Origin: Myxococcales bacterium
GTDB taxonomy: Bacteria > Myxococcota_A > Polyangia > Nannocystales > Nannocystaceae
NCBI GenBank assembly: GCA_020633315.1
Contig: JACKDV010000021.1
Coordinates: forward strand, 86,742 to 150,741
Length of the DNA: 64,000 nt
Direction: 5' to 3'
Shown here: piece after piece, positions 8,871-17,638 of the stretch
Layout of the letters: every line of letters begins with the position of its first letter
How positions within the stretch are numbered: the stretch's first letter is position 1
Notes under the pieces: generated by a model
The model's database searches: none
Seen by the model: only the letters and a program-made list of their open reading frames with translations
What the model was told of the DNA's origin: nothing
Position numbers and translations under genes: made by a program

Positions 8871-8959
8871 GGCCAGGGGGCCAGGGCTCAACGCGAGTAC
8901 CATGGCCCAATGCGACGGTGGACGGACCTCTCGTGAGCAACGAGGGCACGTGGCTCTGG

Positions 8960-10561
8960 TCACCGGCGTGGCCTGCTCACCAAGTCTGCGAAGCTGGTGT
9001 CGGCCACGATGTGCAGGCGGGCCTCGTCGAGGTCCTCGAACAGCCGTCCCAGACCGTCGACGCGGGTCCGTTGGGCATGCTCGTGCTCGAATAGCACGAG
9101 CACATCGATCAGCTTGAGCTGATCGAGGGGACGGGCCGGTACGAAGCGCTGTCCCTCGTGGTCGGTGTCGGTGTCGACGATGTAGCCGTGGCGCTCGAGC
9201 TGGGTGAGGAGCTCGCCCACTCGCCCCAAGGGAAGCCGGAAGCGCTCGCCGAGGGCCTCGGGGCCCAGGCCGGTGCCCTTGCGGGAGTATCGATCGCAGA
9301 TCGCGAGCAGCAAGCGGGCTGCGGTCCGTCCGGAGTCCGTGGGCACCTCGCTGCGCTCGCGCACGTACTGATTGAGGTAGCCCTGCAAGGCGATGTAACG
9401 CCGGCGCTGGACCACGAAGGCGATCTCGGCTCCGAGCAGGATCACCATCCACGACAGGTACGACCACACCATCAGGATGGGGAAGATCGCGAGCGAGCCG
9501 TAGAGGCCCTCATAGGTGGCGAGCGCGAAGCGGGTGGCGTAGTAGCCGAAGCCGACCTTGCCCAGCTCGATGAGCACGGCGCTGATCAGGCCACCGGCGA
9601 GGGCGGGTCCCCAGCGGACGGCGGTGTGCGGGACGTAGCGGTTGAGCAGGACGAGGGCGGCTCCCGTGGTGAGCACGGGGAGCGCGAAGGCCCGGGTGAC
9701 GTCGGCCAGGAGCGGCTCGGCGAGGCTGTAGAGCATGACCGCGGGCCCGAGGGTGGCCAGCGTGTAGAACATGGTGAACTTGACCAGGACGCTGCGGCGT
9801 CGGGTCACCCGCCAGATCCGATTGAAGGTGCGCTCGAGGGTCGAGAACAGCACGAAGGCGATCGACAGGGTCACCCCGAAGCCCCAGGCGCCGAGGGTGC
9901 CCACATTGACCCGGGCGGCGAGCTTCATGGCATTGTGGGCCATCTGAGCGGCTCGCTCGGTCTCCGGGACCAGCGAGCGGAACAGATCCTCGAGCAATGC
10001 CATCCCCGAGTCGGGATCCATCAACCCCACGATCAGCAGGGCCACCCCGATCGTGGGCACGGTGGACAGCATGGTGTGCATGGTGAGCAGCGCTGCCATG
10101 CCTCCGCAGCGATCCTCGACCACCCACCGACGAAGGACGAACACCGAGAGCAACCAGAAACGACGCGGGCGCGTGGGCTGGTCCTCGGGGAGCTGGGGGA
10201 CCAGTCGTCGACGCGCGGACTCTATGCGCCTACGCAGAGCCGCCACCCGGCGAGCTCGGACCGTGTCGGAAGGCTGGGGGGCTGCCTCTCGGTCGAGCTC
10301 GTCCAGGCCGTACGCGTCCTCCAGGGCGGCGAGGAGCGGGGACGCGGGATGCTCATCCGCGGCGTCGGGCTGCGGCGTTGGCCTCGGGGCGTTCGGCTCG
10401 AGGGCTTCAGCGGCGTCGTCGGTGAGTCCTGGCGGCGGGCTCGGGGCCTTCGGCTCGAGGCTTGCCGTGACGTCGTCGGGCTCGGCGGTGGGCTTCGGCG
10501 GTGGCCCCGGAGCATCCGTCTCGTCGGCCCCCTCGGGCCCGTCGGAGGCGTCACGGCCCAC
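8960..10561 (-). CDS. YihY/BrkB family inner-membrane protein with C-terminal winged-helix-like region
   Basis: 533 residues. An acidic, Pro-rich N-terminus (about residues 1-100) precedes a membrane domain of about six helices (roughly 160-400) with family-like stretches VGTLGAWGFGVTLS, FNRIWRV and GSLAIFPILMVWSYLSW. The family was once misnamed ribonuclease BN; its role is unclear, with a transport function suggested. The last about 110 residues look soluble and winged-helix-like (LLLAICDRYSRKG, LGRVGELLTQLERHGYI), as in some long YihY homologues. The GTG start has GGGAG 6 bases upstream and lies 10 bases after the stop of the previous gene, so the two form an operon. Confidence 0.85.
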   Translation of the reverse strand: MGRDASDGPEGADETDAPGPPPKPTAEPDDVTASLEPKAPSPPPGLTDDAAEALEPNAPRPTPQPDAADEHPASPLLAALEDAYGLDELDREAAPQPSDTVRARRVAALRRRIESARRRLVPQLPEDQPTRPRRFWLLSVFVLRRWVVEDRCGGMAALLTMHTMLSTVPTIGVALLIVGLMDPDSGMALLEDLFRSLVPETERAAQMAHNAMKLAARVNVGTLGAWGFGVTLSIAFVLFSTLERTFNRIWRVTRRRSVLVKFTMFYTLATLGPAVMLYSLAEPLLADVTRAFALPVLTTGAALVLLNRYVPHTAVRWGPALAGGLISAVLIELGKVGFGYYATRFALATYEGLYGSLAIFPILMVWSYLSWMVILLGAEIAFVVQRRRYIALQGYLNQYVRERSEVPTDSGRTAARLLLAICDRYSRKGTGLGPEALGERFRLPLGRVGELLTQLERHGYIVDTDTDHEGQRFVPARPLDQLKLIDVLVLFEHEHAQRTRVDGLGRLFEDLDEARLHIVADTSFADLVSRPRR

Positions 10562-10571
10562 CGAAAGCTCC

Positions 10572-11306
10572 CTACTTGCGGCCCACGGCCTTCTTGGCAG
10601 CGCGCTTGCGCGAGCGCTCGATCTTGTCCCGTAGCGGGGTCGCGAGCTCCTCGAGCTCCTGACGCAGACCGCCGAGGGCCTTCTCCACGTCGGCGATGCG
10701 CTTGTCGGTCAGCCCTTCGACGTCGGGGAGCAGCTCGGCGAGCTTGCGTGCAGCCGACATCGCCTTGCTGATGATCTCGAGCTGTTCCGAGCCCGCGGGC
10801 TTGGGGTGCAGGATGGGATCGAAGCGTCGCCGCAGCTCGGCCACGGACTGGCCTTCGTCGAAGACGGCGTGGCGCAGCTCCTTGATCACCTCGCGGGGCG
10901 GCGGGGCGGCGGGGGCCGGGTCGTTGGCGGCCTTGACTCCACGGTCGGCCTGCCCCATGGCCTTCGAGAAGTAGTCGACGGCCTGGTAGCTGGGGATCTC
11001 GCGCTCGACTCCGTCCCACTTGAGCACCTGGGGGGCCAAGCGCTGGAGGGTGGAGAAGCTCATGGTGAGCTTGTCGACCGTCCCGCGCTTGAGGAAGAGC
11101 TCCTGCGCGCAGTACTTGTAGAACTCGTCGTAGCCCCAGGCCTCGAAGATGCCGCCTTGTCGGATCTCGACGAGGGTCTCGGCCAGCTCCACCCACGAAC
11201 GCTTGAAGCGCTGAGTCCTACGCAGAGCCTCGAGCCGCTGCGGATCCGCGCCTGATTGCTCCAGACGAGCGAGCAGGGCCTCGATCTTCTCCGTCGCCCG
11301 CGTCAC
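10572..11306 (-). CDS. Conserved hypothetical protein with basic C-terminus
   Basis: 244 residues, mostly helical by appearance. The core reads EIRQGGIFEAWGYDEFYKYC, then AQELFLKRGTVDKLTMSF; I recall similar hypothetical proteins in deltaproteobacterial genomes but know no function. The C-terminus is coiled-coil-like (VEKALGGLRQELEELATPL) and ends in a Lys/Arg-rich tail (RSRKRAAKKAVGRK) that could bind nucleic acid (inference). The GTG at 11306 is chosen because TATATG lies 8 bases upstream and no ribosome binding site supports longer versions. It is first in an operon with the YihY/BrkB gene. Confidence 0.65.
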   Translation of the reverse strand: MTRATEKIEALLARLEQSGADPQRLEALRRTQRFKRSWVELAETLVEIRQGGIFEAWGYDEFYKYCAQELFLKRGTVDKLTMSFSTLQRLAPQVLKWDGVEREIPSYQAVDYFSKAMGQADRGVKAANDPAPAAPPPREVIKELRHAVFDEGQSVAELRRRFDPILHPKPAGSEQLEIISKAMSAARKLAELLPDVEGLTDKRIADVEKALGGLRQELEELATPLRDKIERSRKRAAKKAVGRK

Positions 11307-11314
11307 GGCCTTCG

Positions 11315-11320
11315 CATATA
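11315..11320 (-). promoter_or_regulatory. -10-like element TATATG, leaderless-type promoter
   Basis: On the minus strand TATATG is 8 bases before the GTG at 11306. The divergent kinase promoter lies about 25 bases away. Confidence 0.45.
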
Positions 11321-11342
11321 GCACCCGCCGGTACCCGGGTGG

Positions 11343-11348
11343 TACCTT
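11343..11348 (+). promoter_or_regulatory. -10-like element TACCTT, leaderless-type promoter
   Basis: TACCTT is 6 bases before the GTG of the kinase gene at 11355. There is no Shine-Dalgarno sequence. It is divergent from the promoter at 11315-11320. Confidence 0.4.
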
Positions 11349-11354
11349 GGCTCG

Positions 11355-13085
11355 GTGGAGGCCTCGGCACGGGTGGAGACGGCCACGTGGCGCCCCACGG
11401 GGCCGAAGACGCGGCCATTTCGCTTCGGGCTGGGACCGGGGGCCCAGGCGGATCCCGAGCTCCGGCCGGGTGACCTGGTGGGGGATCGCTATCGAATCCT
11501 CGGCACGCTGGGCGCGGGCGGCATGGGCCGGGTGTACGACGCGGAGCCGCTGGTGCCCGGAGGGACGACCACGCGGGTTGCGCTGAAGATCCTCCGCCGT
11601 GAGCGAGGTGGCGACCACCTGGCCCGCTTCCGTCAAGAAGCCAAGGCGGCGGCTCGGGTGGGGCACCCGTCGATCGTGCAGGTCCTCGACTTCGCCGAGC
11701 TACCCGACGGGACGGTGTACCTGGCGATGGAGCGCCTGGTCGGCCAGTCGTTCGAGGACTGGCTGGAGGCCCCGGGGCGGCTGCGCGACGGTCTGACCTT
11801 CCTGGCCGAGGTGGCACGGGGACTGGCCGCGGCGCACGAGGTGGGCATCGTCCATCGCGACATCAAGCCCGCCAACCTGTTCCTCCACGTGGATCCCAGC
11901 GTGCCCGGGGCGAGGCCCCGCGCGAAGATCCTCGACTTCGGGATCGCCAAGGCGGTGACTCGAGACGTCACGCAGATCGAGACCCAGGCCGGGACCCTGC
12001 TGGGCACGCCGTACTACCTGGCTCCGGAGCGAGCCCTGGGACGCAGCCTCGATCCCCGGGCGGATCTCTACAGCCTGGGCGTGCTTCTCTACGAGGTCCT
12101 CACGGGGCTGGTGCCGTTCGAGGACGACAACTTCATGGGGATCCTCGCCCAGCACATACGGGCCCAGCCGCTGGATCCCCGGCAGGCGGCGCCCGATCGG
12201 CCGCTGCCGGCGGGGGTGTGCATGCTGGCGCTGCGCCTGCTGGCCAAGGACCCCGACCAGCGACCCGCCAGTGGCACCGTGGTGGCCGAGGAGCTCGAGG
12301 CGCTGCTTCGAAGCGAGGGGGCGGCGATCGACGCAGTGGTCACGGGTCCGCGACAGGTCGCGGTGGCCGGGGCCGCGACGGTGCAGCTCGACGACCTCGC
12401 GCAACGCCCCACGAGCGCACCAGCCGAGCGGCGCGGTGCTCCGGAGGCCGGGGTCACCCGGGCCCTGGGTAGCGGAGCGAGCGTCGTCGGTGGTCCCGTT
12501 CCCGTGGTGGCGTCCTCGGGCTCGGCGACGCGTCTCGATGGGTCACCCGAGCGATCGGGGCGCGTCGGCTCGATCCTCGACTCCTTCGAGGGCTCGGGTC
12601 CGATGAGCTTTGCCGATGCGCCGGTCCCGAGCTCGACTCCCCTTCTCCTTCGAGAGGCGGAGCCGGCTCGGTCGCGGTGGTCGCTCGGGCTGGTCGCGCT
12701 GGCCGGGCTCGTGGTGGTGGGGGGCGGCGTGGCCCTGGCTCTGGGCCTCGGCCCGCGATCGGCCGAGGATGCCCACGAGGCCTCGGCGGGTCCCTCGGCG
12801 GCCCCGCCGGACGAGAGCGAGCCCGCCGAAGAGACGATGCCCCGCGCAGAGGCCGTGCCCGTGGCGGCCGATGGCTCCGCGAGCACGAGCGCCGGGGAGC
12901 CAGAGGCGGGCTCGGATGCGAGCGGAGAGGGCTCGCAGACCTCGGAGACCCCGGCTACCGCATCGGCGACCAGCGATGCTACAACCTCTCCCGAGCGCCG
13001 CCGGACTCGCCGAGTCTCACGACCCAAGCCAGGAACGGCTGCGCCCCCTCCGCCCGACTTCAAGGACGATGTCTACGAGGACTAG
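11355..13085 (+). CDS. Membrane-anchored Ser/Thr protein kinase (Hanks type)
   Basis: 576 residues. The kinase domain spans about residues 45-320, with glycine loop GAGGMG (53-58), VALKIL (catalytic Lys78), HRDIKPAN (167-174), DFG (194-196) and APE (223-225), so all catalytic residues are present. A Ser/Pro-rich region leads to one transmembrane helix (about 443-465) and an acidic Ser/Ala/Glu-rich tail ending in a basic patch. This is the usual receptor-like layout with a cytoplasmic kinase and external tail, although the tail lacks a recognisable sensor domain. The next gene starts inside its 3' end (17-base overlap), linking it to a TPR-like membrane protein. Confidence 0.9.
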   Translation: MEASARVETATWRPTGPKTRPFRFGLGPGAQADPELRPGDLVGDRYRILGTLGAGGMGRVYDAEPLVPGGTTTRVALKILRRERGGDHLARFRQEAKAAARVGHPSIVQVLDFAELPDGTVYLAMERLVGQSFEDWLEAPGRLRDGLTFLAEVARGLAAAHEVGIVHRDIKPANLFLHVDPSVPGARPRAKILDFGIAKAVTRDVTQIETQAGTLLGTPYYLAPERALGRSLDPRADLYSLGVLLYEVLTGLVPFEDDNFMGILAQHIRAQPLDPRQAAPDRPLPAGVCMLALRLLAKDPDQRPASGTVVAEELEALLRSEGAAIDAVVTGPRQVAVAGAATVQLDDLAQRPTSAPAERRGAPEAGVTRALGSGASVVGGPVPVVASSGSATRLDGSPERSGRVGSILDSFEGSGPMSFADAPVPSSTPLLLREAEPARSRWSLGLVALAGLVVVGGGVALALGLGPRSAEDAHEASAGPSAAPPDESEPAEETMPRAEAVPVAADGSASTSAGEPEAGSDASGEGSQTSETPATASATSDATTSPERRRTRRVSRPKPGTAAPPPPDFKDDVYED

Positions 13086-13755
13086 AGCACACCGAGTCGG
13101 CCCGATCCTCGCCTCGCTCGTCACCCTCGTGTCGCTCGTGGCGACGTCGCCCGTCCATGCCTCGCCATGGTCGGCTCCGTCGTCGGTGACCCTGCAGGGA
13201 GCCCAGCCCGCCGCGGAGCCCCAGACCATCGACGATGCGCTCGAGGCCGGCGATCTGACGCGTGCCCAGGAGCTGGCCACCGAGGCCCGCAAGGCCGAGC
13301 CGACGGCTGCGACGTGGCAACGCGAGGGCGAGGTCCTCGAGCAGTCCGGCGAGTATCGTCGGGCGGCCGAGGCCTACCGCGGGGCGAAGAAGGCGGCGGG
13401 CGAGGATGCGGAGGCCGTAGCGGCGGCCGACGAGGGCCTGGTCCGGGTGCGCGCAGCCTCGCGAGGCACGGTCGCCGACGAGCCCGAGTCCACCCATCGC
13501 AAGGAGCTCGACGAGCGGTGGGCCCCCAAGCCCAAGCCGAAGGCCGAGCCCACCCCCGAGCCCAAGCCGCTCGATGGTCCCAAGCCCGATCGGATCGTGA
13601 CCAAGTGGTACTTCTGGGTGACGGTGGGCGCGATCGTGGCCAGCGCGGCTGCGGTCACGGCGATCGCCATCCGAGCGGCGAAGGACGACCAGCCCGACGC
13701 GCTGGGGCTACAGGCGGCTCCGCCCCCGCGCGGCCCGGGCGTGCTCCGCTTCTAG
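13069..13755 (+). CDS. Secreted/membrane TPR-like protein
   Basis: 228 residues. The signal sequence ends near VHA/S. Residues about 50-130 form TPR-like helical pairs (DALEAGDLTRAQELATEA, then EYRRAAEAYRGAKKA). A Lys/Pro/Glu-rich spacer (KPKPKAEPTPEPKP) precedes a C-terminal transmembrane helix (WYFWVTVGAIVASAAAVTAI). The ATG lies inside the 3' end of the kinase gene, with AAGGA just upstream, so it is probably coupled to the kinase. A Pro/Lys periplasmic spacer next to a membrane segment recalls envelope-spanning or signalling partners. Function is inferred only from context. Confidence 0.75.
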   Translation: MSTRTRAHRVGPILASLVTLVSLVATSPVHASPWSAPSSVTLQGAQPAAEPQTIDDALEAGDLTRAQELATEARKAEPTAATWQREGEVLEQSGEYRRAAEAYRGAKKAAGEDAEAVAAADEGLVRVRAASRGTVADEPESTHRKELDERWAPKPKPKAEPTPEPKPLDGPKPDRIVTKWYFWVTVGAIVASAAAVTAIAIRAAKDDQPDALGLQAAPPPRGPGVLRF

Positions 13756-13775
13756 CCCGGGTGGACGGAAGGCGC

Positions 13776-14969
13776 GTGGCTCGTCGCCTCGATCGCGACT
13801 CGGGTCCTTGGCTGGCGCTGCTGGCATGCCTGGTCCCGGCGTGTGGAGAGCCGGCCCCGGCTCCGCTCCCCGTGGTCCAGGAGGCGGTTGCCGAGGGAGG
13901 GTGGAGCCATGGGCTTCGCTTCTCGAACGGAGTGATCGTCGACGCCATCGCGACCCCGGAGCTCGTCGAGCCCGGGGAGGTGTTCCGAGTCACCTGGCGC
14001 GCCGCGGGCTCGGTCGAGGGGCTGCGAGCCCGAGTGGGTGCATGGCCCCCGCGTGCGGGGTCGCGACAGGTGGCCGTGGGGGGGCAGGGGGCACCTCCGG
14101 TCGAGGTCCCCTTGGATCCCCGCACCCGCTTCGTGGAGCTGCCGCTCGAGGCGGGAGAAGCCTCGGTCGAGCTCACCTTGCCCGAGCCGTGGCATCCGGC
14201 GCAGGTCTTGCTCACCTTGGAGCTCCTGGCGGAGGACGAGCGAATTGCCGCGGTGGATGGACCGCGCCGTCACGACGGGGTGGCCGAGCTCGGGCTCGTC
14301 GACGTGGTCGCTCGCCCCACCATGGTGGAAGCGGTGGCCATGCCCACCCCCCCCACGATCGATGGTCGCCTCGACGAGCCACGGTGGGCCGAGGCCGTCG
14401 CCCATCCCATGGTCCACAGCCTCGACGGTGAGCCCTACGGAGCGCGTCCGAGCACGGTGCGCTGGGCATGGGACGACCAGGCGTTGTACGTGGGGGCGGA
14501 GATCGACGACCCCGACGTGTGGGCCGAGCTCGTGCGTCGAGACGATCCCCTGTGGAACGAGGAGGTCTTCGAGGTCTTCGTGTTCGGGGACGAGCGGCGC
14601 CAGGACTACCTGGAGCTGCAGGTCTCGCCGCGAGGCACGGTCTTCGATGCCCGCTTCGAGCGCTACCGCAAGGGCGAGCCGAGCTGGAACGGAGCCTGGC
14701 GCTCGGCCGTGGACCTGCGCGGAACCCTGGACGAGCGGAGCGACCGCGACCAGGGCTGGAGCGTGGAGCTGGCGATCCCATGGACCGAGATCTGCGAGCA
14801 CACCGAGGTGACCTGTCCGGTGTCGGCGGGGCAGACGCTGCGCGTCAACGCGTTCCGCTTCGAGCGACCGCGGGGCGGCGGGGCGGTGGGGCTGGCGCTC
14901 AGCCCTCCCAAGGTGCCCGACTTCCATGCGCCCGAGAACGCGGCCGTGCTAAAGCTGGGAGGTCCATGA
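13776..14969 (+). CDS. Lipoprotein with CBM9-like (carbohydrate-binding family 9-like) domain
   Basis: 397 residues with lipobox VPAC (Cys23). After an N-terminal beta-rich region, the second half opens with PTIDGRLDEPRWAEA and contains VRWAWDDQALYVGAEIDD, EEVFEVFVF and VELAIPWTEI, the pattern of CBM9-like/DOMON-related domains that bind sugars or haem. I infer a cell-surface binding protein. GTG 13776 is preferred because GGAAGG precedes it (spacing 3, somewhat short); GTG 13761 is an alternative that would add five residues. The stop overlaps the next start (ATGA). Confidence 0.75.
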   Translation: MARRLDRDSGPWLALLACLVPACGEPAPAPLPVVQEAVAEGGWSHGLRFSNGVIVDAIATPELVEPGEVFRVTWRAAGSVEGLRARVGAWPPRAGSRQVAVGGQGAPPVEVPLDPRTRFVELPLEAGEASVELTLPEPWHPAQVLLTLELLAEDERIAAVDGPRRHDGVAELGLVDVVARPTMVEAVAMPTPPTIDGRLDEPRWAEAVAHPMVHSLDGEPYGARPSTVRWAWDDQALYVGAEIDDPDVWAELVRRDDPLWNEEVFEVFVFGDERRQDYLELQVSPRGTVFDARFERYRKGEPSWNGAWRSAVDLRGTLDERSDRDQGWSVELAIPWTEICEHTEVTCPVSAGQTLRVNAFRFERPRGGGAVGLALSPPKVPDFHAPENAAVLKLGGP

Positions 14970-16645
14970 GCAAGCTTCCCTGGCGAGCGCTGATCGTGGC
15001 GTCGATGCTGGCGCTCGCGTCCGGGTGTCCCTCCACGTCGGGATCGGGAGGGGGCGGCCGAAGGCACACCAAGGTCCCCAGTCGAGCGGATCTGGAGGGC
15101 ATCGAGCGCGTCGACCTGGAGATCGAGACCAGCGCTCCCCCGGCGACGACCTACGGGGCGCCCGTGCAGCACGCGCTCGGCCCGGTGGAGCAGGCGATCG
15201 CCGATGCCCTCGCCGATCAGCCCATGGAGCACCTGCCCGCGCTCAGCCGCATGGTGCGAGAGCTCGCGGCCACCACTCCCGATCGCCTCAACGCTCCCCC
15301 GTCGCTGGTCGATGGCCTGATGGCGTGGTCCGGGCTCGTCGATCCGCACCCCCGCTTGTCGGTGGTGGAGCTGCCCGAGGATCCCAAGGAATGCTACCGC
15401 GCCGTGATCCCGGAGTGCGCGGAGGCGGTCACTTCCCTGGTCGGAGCCGTGAAGGGCTCGCTGCCGACCACCGAGCCGGTGGCCTTCGGCGTGGGGGTGG
15501 CTCACCTCCCCGACGGGCGCACTCGCATGATGGTGGCGGTGCTCGAGCTGGCGGTGAGGCTCGACTCGATGCCCCGGTCGGTGCCCGCAGGGGGCTCGTT
15601 CACCGTGGCCGGGCGTCTGCTGGGCCCCCGACGCGCCCCGGTGGTGGAGGTGGTGGGTCCCGAGGGGCACTGGCAGCGGCTGTCCACCAGCGTCTCGGTC
15701 GACGGGCGGTTCTCGGCCGCGCTGCCCTGTGCCGATGGCGATGGTGCCTACCAGGTCGAGATCCTGGCCGATGGCCCCTACGGCATCGAGGTGGCGGCGA
15801 ACTTCCCGGTGTACTGCGGGGTCGCGCCGCCCGAGCGGATCTCGGTGATGATCGAGAAGGTCGACGACTCGGTCACCGCCGATCAGATCGCCCGGGCCAA
15901 TTTCCTGTACCTCAACGAGGAGCGACGAGCTCGCGGCCTGCCCGAGCTCGAGTGGGATGCCGATGCCGCAGCGGTCGCGTGGGGGCACAGCAAGGACATG
16001 CACGACGGCGGCTTCGTCGGGCATGTCTCGCCCACCACGGGGGACGTGACCGCGCGCTTCGGGCGGGCGGGGCTGCGGGGCGCGGTCATCCGGGAGAACG
16101 TCGCACGCGGCTACGGTCCCCGGGGCATCCACCAGAGCCTCATGGGCAGCCCCGGCCACCGCGAGAACGTGCTCGCCACCGACGTCACCCACGTGGGGAT
16201 CGGAGCGGTGGTGGGCGAGCCCGAGACCGACATGGTCGGGGCCCCGCACCCGGTGTTCCTCACCCAGAACTTCTACAAGAAGCCCGGGGCTGGAGCGCCC
16301 GCTGGAGATCTCTCGGCCGGGCTGCGAGCCAAGGTGGACGAGCGTCGAGCCGCGCAGCAGCTACCGCCCGTGCGCTGGAGCGAGGGGCTCGCGGACATCG
16401 CCCAGCGCTACGCCGAGGCGGTGGGCAAGGGGCGTCCGCCACCCGATGGCTACGACGAGGAGGCCTTCGCGCTGGGGTACTCCGCGGTCGACGTCCATCG
16501 CGTCTCCAGCATCGACTTCGATGCGCTCGCGGGCGTGGAGCTGTGGGCCATGCCCGACGTGGAGGCGGGGATGGGCGTGGTCCGCACCAAGGACGGAGGA
16601 GGGGAGACCTTCCTCGTCGTCGTCCTCGTGGGCGAGCGCAAGTAG
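14966..16645 (+). CDS. CAP-domain (SCP/PR-1-like) lipoprotein
   Basis: 559 residues with lipobox ASGC (Cys21). An uncharacterised region (about 25-300) is followed by a CAP domain: NFLYLNEERRARGLPELEW, AWGHSKDMHDGGFVGHVSP, RENVARGYG and SPGHRENVLA, containing the conserved His/Glu residues of the family. Bacterial CAP proteins are secreted, with reported roles in sterol/lipid binding or proteolysis; the role here is unknown. A further region (about 445-559) with AQRYAEAVGKGRPPP may be a second, degenerate CAP-like half. ATGA overlap with the upstream gene and GGGAGG support the start. It is the last gene of the kinase-headed cluster. Confidence 0.85.
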   Translation: MSKLPWRALIVASMLALASGCPSTSGSGGGGRRHTKVPSRADLEGIERVDLEIETSAPPATTYGAPVQHALGPVEQAIADALADQPMEHLPALSRMVRELAATTPDRLNAPPSLVDGLMAWSGLVDPHPRLSVVELPEDPKECYRAVIPECAEAVTSLVGAVKGSLPTTEPVAFGVGVAHLPDGRTRMMVAVLELAVRLDSMPRSVPAGGSFTVAGRLLGPRRAPVVEVVGPEGHWQRLSTSVSVDGRFSAALPCADGDGAYQVEILADGPYGIEVAANFPVYCGVAPPERISVMIEKVDDSVTADQIARANFLYLNEERRARGLPELEWDADAAAVAWGHSKDMHDGGFVGHVSPTTGDVTARFGRAGLRGAVIRENVARGYGPRGIHQSLMGSPGHRENVLATDVTHVGIGAVVGEPETDMVGAPHPVFLTQNFYKKPGAGAPAGDLSAGLRAKVDERRAAQQLPPVRWSEGLADIAQRYAEAVGKGRPPPDGYDEEAFALGYSAVDVHRVSSIDFDALAGVELWAMPDVEAGMGVVRTKDGGGETFLVVVLVGERK

Positions 16646-16699
16646 ACCTCGGCCGCTGGCCCCGGGGGCGGGAGTCGCTCCCGGCAGGGACGATTGGGG

Positions 16700-16705
16700 T
16701 ATGCT
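16700..16705 (+). promoter_or_regulatory. -10-like element TATGCT, leaderless-type promoter
   Basis: TATGCT is 9 bases before the ATG of the MTA phosphorylase gene; no Shine-Dalgarno sequence is present. Confidence 0.5.
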
Positions 16706-16714
16706 CCGTCGCCG

Positions 16715-17638
16715 ATGGCAGGCAGCGCTCATCCCGCGGCTCCCGAGAGCCGGCAGACCCTGGTGCTCGGAGTGATTGGCGGCTCGGGCCTCTATCAGAT
16801 GGATGCGCTCGCCGACGCGGTGGAGGTCGAGCTGGCGACTCCCTTCGGTCCGCCGAGCGCCGCCTACACGGTGGGGAGCCTGCCGCGGGAGGGGGGCCCG
16901 CTCAAGGCGGTGTTCCTGCCCCGGCACGGCGTGGGCCATCGCTTCCTGCCCTCGGAGATCAACTACCGGGCCAACGTCCACGGGATGAAGCAGCTCGGGG
17001 TGACGCACCTGGTGTGCGTGTCGGCCGTGGGCTCGCTGCGCGAGGAGGTCGAGCCGGGTCACCTGGTGGTGCCCGACCAGCTCGTGGACCGCACCCGCGG
17101 GCGGGCCAGCACCTTCTTCGGGGGCGGTGTCGTCGGCCACGTGCAATTCGGCGATCCCACCGACGCGCGCCTGCGGGCGCTGGTGGTCGAGGCGGCCCGG
17201 GAGGCCGGCGCTACCGTCCACGACGGCGGCTCGTGCATCGTGATGGAGGGTCCCGCGTTCTCCACCCGGGCCGAGTCCAACCTGTACCGGAGCTGGGGCG
17301 CCTCCATCATCGGGATGACGGCGCTGCCGGAGGCCAAGCTGGCCCGCGAGGCCGAGATGGCCTACGCGATGCTGGCCCTGTCCACCGACTACGACTGCTG
17401 GCACGAGGAAGAGGTCAGCGTCGATGCGGTGATGGCGGTGATGGCCGGAAACATCGCGCGCGCTCGCCAGACCCTGGTGGGCCTGGCCAGGCGCCTGCCC
17501 CAGACCACGGCCGAGCTCCCCTATCCCCGGGCGGTCGAGAACGCCCTGATGACCGCGCCCGAGCACATCGGGGTCGATGCGCGCCGTCGCCTCGACCTCA
17601 TCATCGGGCACGTGCTGGAACGAAAGCGAGACGAATGA
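16715..17638 (+). CDS. mtnP: 5'-methylthioadenosine phosphorylase
   Basis: 307 residues, normal for the family plus a short N-terminal extension. It cleaves 5'-methylthioadenosine with phosphate to adenine and 5-methylthioribose-1-phosphate in the cytoplasmic methionine/polyamine salvage pathway. Family motifs are clear: IGGSGLYQMD, LPRHGVGHR with INYRANVHGMKQLGV, MEGPAFSTRAES, GMTALPEAKLAREAE and STDYDCWH. Both the TDYDCW motif and the MTAP-like active-site segment favour MTA phosphorylase over purine nucleoside phosphorylase or S-methyl-5'-thioinosine phosphorylase, although the last cannot be excluded by eye. The stop overlaps the PfkB kinase start (ATGA). Confidence 0.9.
   Translation: MAGSAHPAAPESRQTLVLGVIGGSGLYQMDALADAVEVELATPFGPPSAAYTVGSLPREGGPLKAVFLPRHGVGHRFLPSEINYRANVHGMKQLGVTHLVCVSAVGSLREEVEPGHLVVPDQLVDRTRGRASTFFGGGVVGHVQFGDPTDARLRALVVEAAREAGATVHDGGSCIVMEGPAFSTRAESNLYRSWGASIIGMTALPEAKLAREAEMAYAMLALSTDYDCWHEEEVSVDAVMAVMAGNIARARQTLVGLARRLPQTTAELPYPRAVENALMTAPEHIGVDARRRLDLIIGHVLERKRDE

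Larger units (their letters stand above)
8500..8959. other. Non-coding gap holding two families of degenerate direct repeats
   Basis: This 460-base stretch lies between the end of a plus-strand lipoprotein gene and the end of a minus-strand gene. Several frames are open through it, but only because of high GC; none has a ribosome binding site, a recognisable domain or a matching start. Its content is the 42-bp tandem array at 8536-8661 and the looser repeat family at about 8687-8870. No RNA gene or clean terminator is seen. Confidence 0.6.

Noticed and set aside
8902..8936. Possible tiny gene after TACCATG-type sequence (ATGCGACGGTGG...)
   Set aside because: It encodes only eight residues before a stop and lacks conservation evidence; the TACCAT match is by chance in G+C-rich DNA.
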